A stretch of 64,000 bases of DNA from Parafrankia sp041008525 (GTDB taxonomy: Bacteria > Actinomycetota > Actinomycetes > Frankiales > Frankiaceae): NCBI RefSeq assembly GCF_041008525.1, contig NZ_JBFLUG010000023.1, positions 17,848-81,847 of the forward strand, in the 5' to 3' direction. Below, in pieces: positions 24,846-32,940 of this stretch. Position 1 is the stretch's first letter. Every line of letters starts with the position of its first letter. Made by a program: the position numbers and the translations under genes. Below the pieces are notes generated by a model. That model did not search any database and had not been told where the DNA came from. It saw only the letters and a program-made list of their open reading frames with translations.

Positions 24846-25270
24846 GACACCCACCGGGGTGATATGTCGGCCGTCCCGGGCTCATGGCGGCGGGCCGACG
24901 ACAATGTGGCGCCCTCCCCCTGCCCGACCAAACCTGCCGCAAACCCGCCGTCCGGCCTGCGCAGAGCCGCCGCCCGGCCGCCGCCCGCCCCGGGACGGTC
25001 GGTGTTTGGCGGCGTCTGGCGACGGAACGAGTCAGAGGGTGGGGAGCAGAAACCCCACAGCATCAGCGAGCAGTCGGCCGTGCACGGAGGTTCTGCGCGG
25101 AGGCCTCATGGCATGTTTCCGTGCGGGCGTGTCCCACGCGAGGCCGGAGCACTGTGACGTCATCAGCTGATCGTGATGTCCCCAGCGCACATGGCTGGCG
25201 AGGGACCGCGACGCCAGCTGACCCGCTCAGGCCGCAGGCCGCACAATCAGTGGACCGGGGAGCCGGACTT
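24846..25270. promoter_or_regulatory. Divergent intergenic region upstream of the gas-vesicle operon and ferritin-like gene
   Basis: A 425-bp interval that must contain the operon promoter and the promoter of the ferritin-like gene. I see no convincing -35/-10 pair or operator. Open frames crossing it are Arg/Pro-rich and not protein-like. Confidence 0.5.
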
Positions 25271-26485
25271 ATGAGCTTTGATCCTCTGCACGAGAAGGGC
25301 ATCGCCCTCGACGACCAGGTGCGCAACTGGTCGGAACTGAACGTCGCACCCTACGACCGCAACGAGGTCGACCCCTACACCCGGTGCCGGGTGATCGCGA
25401 TGAACGGCATCGAGGTCGAGAGCATTCTGTTCAGCCACCAGTTCAACCGGCACACCGACGTGTCGGAGGTCAAGGAGGTCCTGGCCGAGAGCAGGGCCCT
25501 CGAGCAACAACAGCAGAAGGTCGTCAACTGGCTCATACCCGGCGACGAATCGACGTTGGAAGTCACCCTCGGATACGAACAGGTGGCCGTCGACCTGACG
25601 GCCTGGCTCGCCCGCAGTGAGCCGGACCCGTATCTGAAGCAGACCTATGACTTCGGCCTGGTCGAGGATTTCGACCACCTGTACCGGTACGCCAACCTCT
25701 ACGAGCTCCTGGAGGGCAGGACCGCCGAGGGGATCGTGCAGCAGCTCACCGAGGTGATGCCGGGCCGCCCGACCGCCAACGAGCACCGGCACCCGCGGGA
25801 CAACATCCGCCGGCACCTCGACGCGCACACCACCGATCCGCGCAGCCGCCTGCACGCCATCACCATCACCGCGGCCGAGCAGCAGACCATGAACTTCTAC
25901 ATGAACATCGGCAACAGATACATGGAGCCGCTGGCGCGGTCGCTCTACGCGGAGATCGCGATGGTCGAGGAGGAGCACGTCACCCAGTACGAGTCGATGC
26001 TCGACCCGGCCGAGAGCTGGTTCGAGCAGCTCGTCCAGCATGAGTACAACGAGTGCTACATGTACTACTCCTTTGCCGCCCAGGAGCCGGACCGGCGCAT
26101 CCGGGACATCTGGGAGCTGCACCTGGCGATGGAGATCGGGCAGCTTCAGGCGGCGACCGAGCTGCTGAAGCGGTACGACGGCCGGGAGCCCGAGGAGATC
26201 CTGCCCACGGCGCTGCCGGAGCCCGTCCGGTTCGAGCCCAACAAAGAGTACGTGCGGGACATCCTCGCGGACCAGGTTGACCTGACGAGCCTCGGAACGG
26301 GCTATGTCATGGACTCCCACCGCCGGTTCCAGGAGCGCCAGGCGAAGGTCAACGCGGGTGGGGTGCCCAGCGAGCAGGTCATCGACGACCACCGGCAGCG
26401 GTTCGGCACGGACTACCGGCTGGAGACCGAGGGCCCGCACCCGGTGGAGCGGCTGCGGGCCGAGTCGTACGCACGTTCGACCTGA
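25271..26485 (+). CDS. Ferritin-like superfamily protein
   Basis: A 404-residue soluble, largely helical protein with probable metal ligands spread over several helices: ESILFSHQFNRHTD, EQQTMNFYMNIGNRYMEP, IAMVEEEHVTQYESML, HEYNECYMYYSFAAQEPDRR and WELHLAMEIGQLQAA. The E-x(2)-H and paired Glu/Tyr pattern suggests a four-helix-bundle, di-iron-type fold of the ferritin/rubrerythrin kind, but the exact family is not known to me. The ATG at 25271 follows GGGGAG. The longer upstream frame lacks coding character. It forms a two-gene unit with the next gene (11-bp gap). Confidence 0.6.
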   Translation: MSFDPLHEKGIALDDQVRNWSELNVAPYDRNEVDPYTRCRVIAMNGIEVESILFSHQFNRHTDVSEVKEVLAESRALEQQQQKVVNWLIPGDESTLEVTLGYEQVAVDLTAWLARSEPDPYLKQTYDFGLVEDFDHLYRYANLYELLEGRTAEGIVQQLTEVMPGRPTANEHRHPRDNIRRHLDAHTTDPRSRLHAITITAAEQQTMNFYMNIGNRYMEPLARSLYAEIAMVEEEHVTQYESMLDPAESWFEQLVQHEYNECYMYYSFAAQEPDRRIRDIWELHLAMEIGQLQAATELLKRYDGREPEEILPTALPEPVRFEPNKEYVRDILADQVDLTSLGTGYVMDSHRRFQERQAKVNAGGVPSEQVIDDHRQRFGTDYRLETEGPHPVERLRAESYARST

Positions 26486-26496
26486 CAGGAGTGAAA

Positions 26497-27204
26497 ATGC
26501 CAGTCACCGTGGTACGCCCCGAGACCGGAGCCGTCATCCGGCCCGGACCGATGGTCACCGTCTCCCCGCTGCGCGAGGTCGCCGAGGACGACTACGGCGA
26601 CCTCGCCCGAGACACGGGCCTGCACGGGCCGTTTCTGGCCGATCAGCTCTCCGCGTTCGTCGCGCACGAGCGGAAGCGGGTCAGCCTGCTCCGCACCCTG
26701 CGGGCCCGTGCGGACAACCCCGGCCTGCGTTCCCGCTATGGCGAGCTCGAGAGCGAGACCTTCCAGGCGATCGGGATCTGGGAGCGGTTGATCGAGAGCC
26801 TCGGCGGGAACCCCCAGTACGCCAGTCCCGCCGGCCGCGCCGTCGAGGCCCTGGACACGAAGACGGTCGAGGCGCTCCTGCTGTCCGGCTCCGCTGATCC
26901 GGAGACCTTCGACCAGACCGGGCTACGGGCCTTCGCCGCGGCAGCGACGCAGTCCGGGCTGAACGTGCGGCTGCTCGCCGCCCTCGCCCGGGGCGCGGAC
27001 AAGGGCACCTCCCGAGATCTGCTGGAGTCGGCGCTTCGGGAGCTGGAACCCACGGCGCGTGGCCATGCCGACTGGGCGGGCGAGAAACTGGAGAAGATCG
27101 CAATCTCCCACGCGAAGCATCCCGCCGTCCGGAAGGTCGCGCAGGCTGCCGAACGGATGACCGCGAAGGCACGGTCCGTCCTCGGCGGCGACCGGGACGG
27201 CTGA
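26497..27204 (+). CDS. Helical protein of unknown function, paired with the ferritin-like gene
   Basis: A 235-residue protein from an ATG with AGGAG five bases before it. It is all-helical, with FLADQLSAFVAHERKRVSLL and LRSRYGELESETFQAIGIWE resembling a DUF892/ferritin-like bundle (His, Glu and Tyr in helix positions). The C-terminal half is rich in Ala and Lys (EKLEKIAISHAKHPAVRKVA). The 11-bp gap after the ferritin-like gene indicates co-translation, so a joint role in iron or peroxide handling is plausible but unproven. Confidence 0.5.
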   Translation: MPVTVVRPETGAVIRPGPMVTVSPLREVAEDDYGDLARDTGLHGPFLADQLSAFVAHERKRVSLLRTLRARADNPGLRSRYGELESETFQAIGIWERLIESLGGNPQYASPAGRAVEALDTKTVEALLLSGSADPETFDQTGLRAFAAAATQSGLNVRLLAALARGADKGTSRDLLESALRELEPTARGHADWAGEKLEKIAISHAKHPAVRKVAQAAERMTAKARSVLGGDRDG

Positions 27205-27242
27205 CATCCACCCGATCTCCTCCCATCCGCTCCCACTGCTCG

Positions 27243-28202
27243 TCACACTGGCTGGCTCGCGTGGGGCTCTGCCGTGGTGATGGCGGCGTGATCCCCACCG
27301 CGGGCCGGCCGCAGTTCTCGGCCCGCGGAGGGCCCGACGGGGTTGGCCCGCAGGGAGCGGACCTCCGACCGGCGCAGTTCCACCCGCCCGGCGGTCTCGC
27401 GAACCTCGTACACCGGCTGCGGACGAGTCGCCGGGCCGTGGACGACGTCGCCCGAGGCCAGGTCGAACTGACTTCCGTGCCAGGGGCAGCGCACACAGCC
27501 GCCGGTGCGCTCGCCCTCGTGCAGCGGTGCGCCCCGGTGTGTGCAGCGGTCGCTGAGGGCGACGACCCGGCCGTCGACCCGGGTCAGCAGCACCGGCACC
27601 CCGTCGATCTCGACCTGCCGCAGGTCCGTGGTGACCTCGCCGGCCGCGAGGACGTCCGTCCAGTCGGTGGGGCCGCGCTGGAACGCGGTGGTGTCCACCC
27701 CGACTCCGAGGGCATAGGCGAGGTGGCCGCCCAGCCAGCCACCGACACCGAGGGCGGTCGCTCCGGCGAGGCTGGCCGCCAGCCCGCTCCCGCCGCGGCG
27801 CCGCTGGCGCCACGACACCGCGTAGCTCGCGAGCCCGACGATGTTGGACGCGGCGTGGACGAGACCGACACGGCGCTCGGCGCCCGCGGTGTCGAGCCAG
27901 TCCGACCAGCCTGCCAGCGCGGCCGCGGGGGCTGTCAGGAGGCCGAGGCCGATGAGCCGGCTGGCGGCGGGGCGAAGCTCCGCGCTGCCGGTGACGTCCA
28001 GCAGGGTCGCGCTCAGCAGCGTCCCGGCCGGTACGAGCACGGCCGCGGGGTGCAGGGGATGCCCGAGCTGCCGGCCGCTGAGGACGTCCCGCAGCTTCTC
28101 CGACCGGAGCGCCGACGCCCAGAACGCCGACACGCGCCCGGCGGCCGGGTCAAGCCTTTCCTCCCGCTCGATGCGATCGAGCAGCTTTTCGGATCCGCGC
28201 AT
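27243..28202 (-). CDS. DUF2231-Rieske [2Fe-2S] membrane protein
   Basis: A 319-residue fusion. The N-terminal part carries the DUF2231 signature GHPLHPAAVLVPAGTLLSAT with four membrane helices (about 48-170). The C-terminal domain is a Rieske ferredoxin with both ligand boxes, C220-T-H222 and C239-P-W-H242, so it should bind a 2Fe-2S cluster. A ~35-residue tail follows. It is probably an electron-transfer protein at the membrane; no partner oxygenase or reductase lies beside it. Its 3' end faces the helical protein gene. Confidence 0.85.
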   Translation of the reverse strand: MRGSEKLLDRIEREERLDPAAGRVSAFWASALRSEKLRDVLSGRQLGHPLHPAAVLVPAGTLLSATLLDVTGSAELRPAASRLIGLGLLTAPAAALAGWSDWLDTAGAERRVGLVHAASNIVGLASYAVSWRQRRRGGSGLAASLAGATALGVGGWLGGHLAYALGVGVDTTAFQRGPTDWTDVLAAGEVTTDLRQVEIDGVPVLLTRVDGRVVALSDRCTHRGAPLHEGERTGGCVRCPWHGSQFDLASGDVVHGPATRPQPVYEVRETAGRVELRRSEVRSLRANPVGPSAGRELRPARGGDHAAITTAEPHASQPV

Positions 28203-28214
28203 GTCCGCCTCTTC

Positions 28215-28730
28215 TCACCTGGTGCGCGCTGCCGCGGTGGCCCGTCGGTTCGCCTTCTTGATGGCCTCGACGAGGTCGGCTTTCCTCATCGTCGAACGCC
28301 CCGCTATGTCGAGATCGCGGGCGACCTCCCGCAGGTGCGTCACGGAGGCGTTGGCGTCGACGCCCTCCGCCGTCCGGGACGGATTGCGCAGCGACTGCGG
28401 TGCCCGCTTCGCGGCCTGCGCGTCGGAAGGTCCGGCCTTGGCCTTCGGTTCCCAGTGGTCGCCCGTCTTCTCATGGGTGTGCTTGAGGGAGGCGAACGCG
28501 GCCCGGTGTGCCCGTGCGCCCTCCCCGTAGGTCTCGACGGCCGAATCGTGGGTCTTCTTCCAGGTGCGCACGGCCTTGTCGCCCGAACGAGCCACCGTCG
28601 AGGGGACGTCGGAGCGGGCTTGTTCCGCCTGCCGCCGCCTGTCCTGCTTCCTGCCTGTGTCCTGCGTCCTGTCCTGCGTCCTGTCGCCCTGCTTCCCGGC
28701 CCTGCTGTCCTGCCTCCTGGTAGCCATCAC
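28215..28730 (-). CDS. ChaB-domain protein with a C-terminal Rho-N/SAP-like domain
   Basis: A 171-residue basic protein. After a repetitive hydrophilic start, residues ~41-95 match the ChaB family (DVPSTVARSGDKAVRTWKKT, YGEGARAHRAAFASLKHTHE, EKTGDHWEPK). The C-terminal ~38 residues (VTHLREVARDLDIAGRSTMR) form a small helix-loop-helix of the Rho N-terminal/SAP type, which can bind nucleic acid. ChaB is of uncertain function. The gap to the upstream end of the Rieske gene is 12 bp, so the two may be co-transcribed. Confidence 0.8.
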   Translation of the reverse strand: MMATRRQDSRAGKQGDRTQDRTQDTGRKQDRRRQAEQARSDVPSTVARSGDKAVRTWKKTHDSAVETYGEGARAHRAAFASLKHTHEKTGDHWEPKAKAGPSDAQAAKRAPQSLRNPSRTAEGVDANASVTHLREVARDLDIAGRSTMRKADLVEAIKKANRRATAAARTR

Positions 28731-28913
28731 TCGCTCGCTCTCCGCGGTTCAACCGGTCCCCCCGCCTGACGTCCGGGGTCTTCCCGGGGCTCTGGGGACG
28801 AACCCCGGTTCCGCCGGGCCCGTCGGAGGTGTTTTGGTCCGGGCCGCCGGGGGAGAGCGCTCGGGAGCACCGGTACGCCGCCCGTCCGCCGGAGTGTGAA
28901 AGGACCCCGCCCC

Positions 28914-30701
28914 ATGAGCCAGACCGTCGGTGACCACGTCCTCGCCCGTCTTCGTGAGTGGGGGGTCGAGCAGGTCTTCGGCTATCCGGGGGACGGCATC
29001 AACGGACTGCTGGCCGCCTGGGGGCGGGCTGACAACCAGCCGCGGTTCGTGCAGACCCGCCATGAGGAGATGGCGGCGCTGGCCGCGGTCGGGTACGCGA
29101 AGTTCTCCGGACGGGTCGGGGTGTGCACCGCGACGTCGGGCCCGGGGGCGATCCACCTCCTCAACGGCCTCTACGACGCCAAGCTGGACCACGTTCCGGT
29201 GGTCGCGATCGTCGGCCAGACGGACCGCTCGGCGATCGGCGGCTCCTACCAGCAGGAGGTGGACCTGCTCAGCCTGTTCAAGGACGTCGCCAGCGACTAC
29301 GTGCAGATGGTGACCGTTCCCGAGCAGCTGCCGAACGTGCTGGACCGGGCGTTCCGGGTGGCGATGGCGGAGCACGCCCCCACCTGTGTGATCATTCCGG
29401 CGGACGTCCAGGAGCTCCGGTACACCGGGCCGTCGCACGAGTTCAAGATGGTCCCGTCCAGCCTGGGCGTCCGCTGGCCGGCGGTGTCCCCGGACGACAA
29501 CGGGGTGCGTGCGGCGGCGGAGGTGCTGAACGCCGGCAGGCGGGTCGCGATTCTGGCCGGGCAGGGCGCCCGGGGCGCGCGGGCGGAGCTGACGCAGGTC
29601 GCGGACCTGCTGGGCGCCGGGGTCGCGAAGGCACTGCTGGGCAAGGACGTCCTGGCTGACGATCTGCCCTACGTCACCGGGGCGATCGGCCTGCTGGGCA
29701 CCCGGCCGAGCTACGAGCTGATGCGGGACTGCGACACGTTGCTCACGGTCGGGTCGAACTTCCCCTACACCCAGTTCCTGCCCGAGCTGGACCAGGCGCG
29801 CGCCGTGCAGATCGACATCGACGCGAAGTACATCGGGATGCGGTACCCGTACGAGGTCAATCTGGTCGGGGACGCCGCCGCCACCCTGCGCGCGCTCATT
29901 CCCCTCCTCCAGCGCAAGGAGGACCGGAGCTGGCGGAAGACGATCGAGAGCAATGTCGCCCGGTGGTGGGAGACGGTCGAGCGGGAGGCATTCGTCGAGG
30001 GAAAGCCCATCAACCCGATGCGGCTGTTCTGGGAGGCGTCGTCGCGGCTGCCGGACAACGCGATCATCGCCGCGGACTCCGGTTCGGCCGCCAACTGGTA
30101 TGCGCGTGACCTGCGGTTCCGTGGCGAGATGCGGGGTTCTCTGTCAGGCACCCTGGCGACGATGGGCCCAGGTGTGCCCTACGGCCTCGGGGCGAAGTAC
30201 GCGCATCCCGACCGACCGGTCATCATCTTCGAGGGTGATGGGGCGATGCAGATGAACGGAATGTCCGAGCTGCTCACCATCGCCCGTTACTGGCGGGAGT
30301 GGCCGGACCCGCGGTTCGTGATCGCCGTCCTGCACAACAACGACCTGAACCAGGTGACCTGGGAGATGCGTGCCATGCAGGGCGCACCGAAGTTCACCGA
30401 GTCGCAGGCGCTGCCCGACGTGTCCTACGCCGACTTCGCCCGCTCGGTGGGGCTCGACGGGATCGCCGTCGACGAGCCCGGGCAGATCGGGGGCGCCTGG
30501 GAGCGCGCCCTGTCGGCCGGGCGGCCGGTGGTGCTGGACGTCCGCACCGATCCGGACTTCCCCCCGATTCCGCCGCACGCCACGTTCGAGCAGGTGCGGG
30601 ACGCCGCCGCGGCCCTGCTCAAGGGGGACGAGAACCGCTGGGGCGTGCTCTCCGCCGGGCTGCGGACCAAGGCTCAGGAGCTGCTGACCCGCCGCGGCTG
30701 A
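28914..30701 (+). CDS. Thiamine-diphosphate-dependent enzyme, pyruvate oxidase/acetolactate synthase type
   Basis: A 595-residue protein with the three POX/AHAS domains. The conserved Glu is E51 or E52 (QTRHEEMAAL) after GYPGDGINGL. The central domain has GQGARGARAELTQVADLLGA. The C-terminal ThDP site is GDGAMQMNGMSELLTIARYW with N-N-D-L-N about 30 residues on. The ATG at 28914 is used because AAAGGA lies nine bases upstream; a GTG at 28896 is in frame. The likely substrate is pyruvate or a related 2-oxo acid. The gene's 3' end overlaps the convergent LuxR gene by 28 bp. Confidence 0.85.
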   Translation: MSQTVGDHVLARLREWGVEQVFGYPGDGINGLLAAWGRADNQPRFVQTRHEEMAALAAVGYAKFSGRVGVCTATSGPGAIHLLNGLYDAKLDHVPVVAIVGQTDRSAIGGSYQQEVDLLSLFKDVASDYVQMVTVPEQLPNVLDRAFRVAMAEHAPTCVIIPADVQELRYTGPSHEFKMVPSSLGVRWPAVSPDDNGVRAAAEVLNAGRRVAILAGQGARGARAELTQVADLLGAGVAKALLGKDVLADDLPYVTGAIGLLGTRPSYELMRDCDTLLTVGSNFPYTQFLPELDQARAVQIDIDAKYIGMRYPYEVNLVGDAAATLRALIPLLQRKEDRSWRKTIESNVARWWETVEREAFVEGKPINPMRLFWEASSRLPDNAIIAADSGSAANWYARDLRFRGEMRGSLSGTLATMGPGVPYGLGAKYAHPDRPVIIFEGDGAMQMNGMSELLTIARYWREWPDPRFVIAVLHNNDLNQVTWEMRAMQGAPKFTESQALPDVSYADFARSVGLDGIAVDEPGQIGGAWERALSAGRPVVLDVRTDPDFPPIPPHATFEQVRDAAAALLKGDENRWGVLSAGLRTKAQELLTRRG

Positions 30702-31513
30702 CCCGAGGGTTCGGCCTGACGCATCATCGCGACCACGGCGGCCCGGCTCTGCAGGCCGAGCTTGCGGTAGATCTGCTCGAGATGCTTGTGGATGGTGCGC
30801 GGGCTGACTCCCAGGGCACGGGCGATCTCCCGATCGCCGACCCCGTCGACGAGGCGGGCCGCCACCTCGCGCTCCCGCGGGGTCAGCCCCGGCAGCCGGC
30901 TGGCCGCCTCGTCCGACGCCGAGGCGTGGCGCTGGGCGTCGCGCAGCGCGGTGGTCAGCCGGGTGAGCCGCTCGCGGTGCGCGACGGCCTGGCAGACCAG
31001 GGGCGAGACGAGATCGAGCAGCTCCCGGGCCCGGCCGGGGAACCCGCGCCGGGAGCGGTTGAAGACGAGCAGCGTGCCCTGGTCACGACCCACCGTCACG
31101 ATGTTCATCAGCTGGTCGTGGGTCTGGCGCGGTCGGTAGAAGTCGGCGTAGATCGGCAGGTTGCGCAGGGCGCGGAAGTCCAGGAGGTCTGTCAGCGCCA
31201 CCGAGTTGCCGGTGGGCAGCCGGCGCTCCCGGTGGGCGACGAACGCCGGGTGCTGCCCGAGGACCGCGGCGAAGGCGGCCGACTCACTGAGATCGGTGCT
31301 CGCCGGCTCCACGACGGTCGCCAGCAGGCGCCGCTCGGCGTGGTCAACCCGGCAGTAGGACGCCGAATCGCAGCCGATCATGGCCGCCAGCCGCCCCAGG
31401 ACCGGCGCCGGCATCTCGCCGCCCGCCCCGCCACCGTCCAAGGTGTCGTCGTGGAGAACGCGTACCAGGTCCAGGATATCCCGCAGGTCCTTCTTGGTGG
31501 CTTCCGCCGGCAT
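30674..31513 (-). CDS. LuxR-family transcriptional regulator
   Basis: A 279-residue regulator. The C-terminal HTH is LTPREREVAARLVDGVGDRE followed by GVSPRTIHKHLEQIYRKLGL, a full LuxR signature. The ~200-residue N-terminal half is not a receiver domain (no Asp pocket pattern); it resembles a GAF-like ligand domain (MIGCDSASYCRVDHAERRLL, LPIYADFYRPR). The ATG at 31513 has AGGAGGAGG upstream. It is divergent from a small secreted protein gene. Confidence 0.85.
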   Translation of the reverse strand: MPAEATKKDLRDILDLVRVLHDDTLDGGGAGGEMPAPVLGRLAAMIGCDSASYCRVDHAERRLLATVVEPASTDLSESAAFAAVLGQHPAFVAHRERRLPTGNSVALTDLLDFRALRNLPIYADFYRPRQTHDQLMNIVTVGRDQGTLLVFNRSRRGFPGRARELLDLVSPLVCQAVAHRERLTRLTTALRDAQRHASASDEAASRLPGLTPREREVAARLVDGVGDREIARALGVSPRTIHKHLEQIYRKLGLQSRAAVVAMMRQAEPSGQPRRVSSS

Positions 31514-31762
31514 ATCCGAACCTCCTCCTGCGCCCGCGAGCGCATACGCCTCCTTGCGTAAACCTTCCACGCGCGGCTAATCTGAGGAAGCGGTTGTCCG
31601 GCAGCCGACAGAATGCTTCACGGTCCGCGCCGGGGGGTCGGCGCCTACGCAGAAGTACGTATTTTCCGAGGTGCCGAGGAACTGGTTCCTTGAGGTCGAC
31701 ACATTCAAGCGGCCACGATCCGACGGATACGGCGTGGCCACCTTCGAAAGAGGTCGTCCGAG

Positions 31763-32236
31763 ATGTCTCGTTCCATCGCCACCCGCTCCCGTCTGTTCGT
31801 CGTCGCGGCCGCCCTCGCGGCCACCGGGGCCCTGGGGGGGACGGCACTCGCCGCCGGGGCCCTGACGGACGGAGCCGCCCAGGCGGACAACTCCGCGGAG
31901 TCGGCGCCGCGGACGTCGAGCGCGCCGGCGGTCGCGGCGCTGCCCGTCGACGCCCCCCGCTTCGCCGTGATCGACGCGAACGGTCAGGTCGTCCGCGGCA
32001 GCGCCGGCGTCACCGCCGGTCTCACCGCCGCCCAGAACGTCGAGGTGCTGTTCGACCGGGACATCAGAGGCTGCGCCTACACGGCGAGCATCGGTGGGAA
32101 GGCGAACGACGTGCCGCCGCCCGGGTTCATCACCGTGTCGCAGCGGGCGGGGAAGACCAACGGTGTCTTCGTCGCGATGCGCAACAGCGACCTCACCAAG
32201 GCCGTACTGCCCTTCCACCTGACCGTCACCTGCTGA
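31763..32236 (+). CDS. Small secreted protein
   Basis: A 157-residue protein with a clear signal peptide (basic MSRSIATRSR, hydrophobic LFVVAAALAATGALGGT, cleavage near ALA-AG at about residue 30). The mature part contains APRFAVIDANGQVVRGSAGV, VEVLFDRDIRGCAYTAS and GFITVSQRAGKTNGVFVAMR, a beta-rich domain with two cysteines. It is similar to small exported proteins of actinobacteria of unknown role. A strong terminator lies 66 bp downstream. Confidence 0.75.
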   Translation: MSRSIATRSRLFVVAAALAATGALGGTALAAGALTDGAAQADNSAESAPRTSSAPAVAALPVDAPRFAVIDANGQVVRGSAGVTAGLTAAQNVEVLFDRDIRGCAYTASIGGKANDVPPPGFITVSQRAGKTNGVFVAMRNSDLTKAVLPFHLTVTC

Positions 32237-32301
32237 CGGACGACCGTCACCCGCTGACGGGCGCCGCCGTAGCCCGGCCACACCGGGCAGCCCGGCCACA
32301 C

Positions 32302-32337
32302 CGGGCGGCCGCCGAACCACGGTTCGGCGGCCGCCCG
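32302..32337. terminator. Bidirectional hairpin terminator
   Basis: A perfect 17-bp stem (32302-32318 with 32321-32337) and a 2-base loop, between the convergent secreted-protein and DUF6328 genes. A short direct repeat AGCCCGGCCACACCGGGC occurs just before it. Confidence 0.8.
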
Positions 32338-32339
32338 TC

Positions 32340-32876
32340 TCAGTCGATCGCGGTCGCCAGCGGCCGGATGGCGACCGGAACCGCGACCCACAGGACGACG
32401 AACATCACCAGGGTGACCACACCGGCGACCACGCCGGCCGTGAAGCCCTTGGTCACGTCGAAGATGAGCACCACGACGCCGGAGACAGCCACCGCGAACA
32501 GGGCCAGGCCCGCCTGGGCCAGCCGGTTCGCCACCACGACCAGATTCTCCTTCTCCTTCTTCCGGAACATGGCGCGATGCATGCTGACCGGCGTCACCAG
32601 CAGGCCCATGGCGGAGATGGCCAGCCCCACCACCCCGAGATAGAGCCACTCCTGGCCCGAACTCAGCGTGGAGAACCTGTTCTGGAACGGCAGCGCGAGG
32701 AGGAATGCCGAGAGCAGCTGCACACCGGTCTGCGCGACCCGCAGTTCCTGGAGAATCTCCGCCCAGTTGCGGTTGAGACGCTCCTGCGGTGTCTCGCCCG
32801 TCCCGGGGCCGCGGTTCTCGTCATCGGCCTGCTGGTGGCAGTCCGGTTCAGCGGGTTTTTCCCCAACCTCTGTCAT
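32340..32876 (-). CDS. DUF6328 family membrane protein
   Basis: A 178-residue protein. Residues ~30-55 hold the conserved RLNRNWAEILQELRVAQTGV, directly followed by FLLALPFQNRFSTL and four predicted membrane helices up to about residue 170. This pattern identifies the actinobacterial DUF6328 family, of unknown function. Its N-terminal ~28 residues are hydrophilic and vary between members. Confidence 0.82.
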   Translation of the reverse strand: MTEVGEKPAEPDCHQQADDENRGPGTGETPQERLNRNWAEILQELRVAQTGVQLLSAFLLALPFQNRFSTLSSGQEWLYLGVVGLAISAMGLLVTPVSMHRAMFRKKEKENLVVVANRLAQAGLALFAVAVSGVVVLIFDVTKGFTAGVVAGVVTLVMFVVLWVAVPVAIRPLATAID

Positions 32877-32940
32877 GATCGTCCAATTACCCAGTTCGGG
32901 CGAGTTGATACCGGTCGGGTGCCAGGAAGGAACGTGGTGG

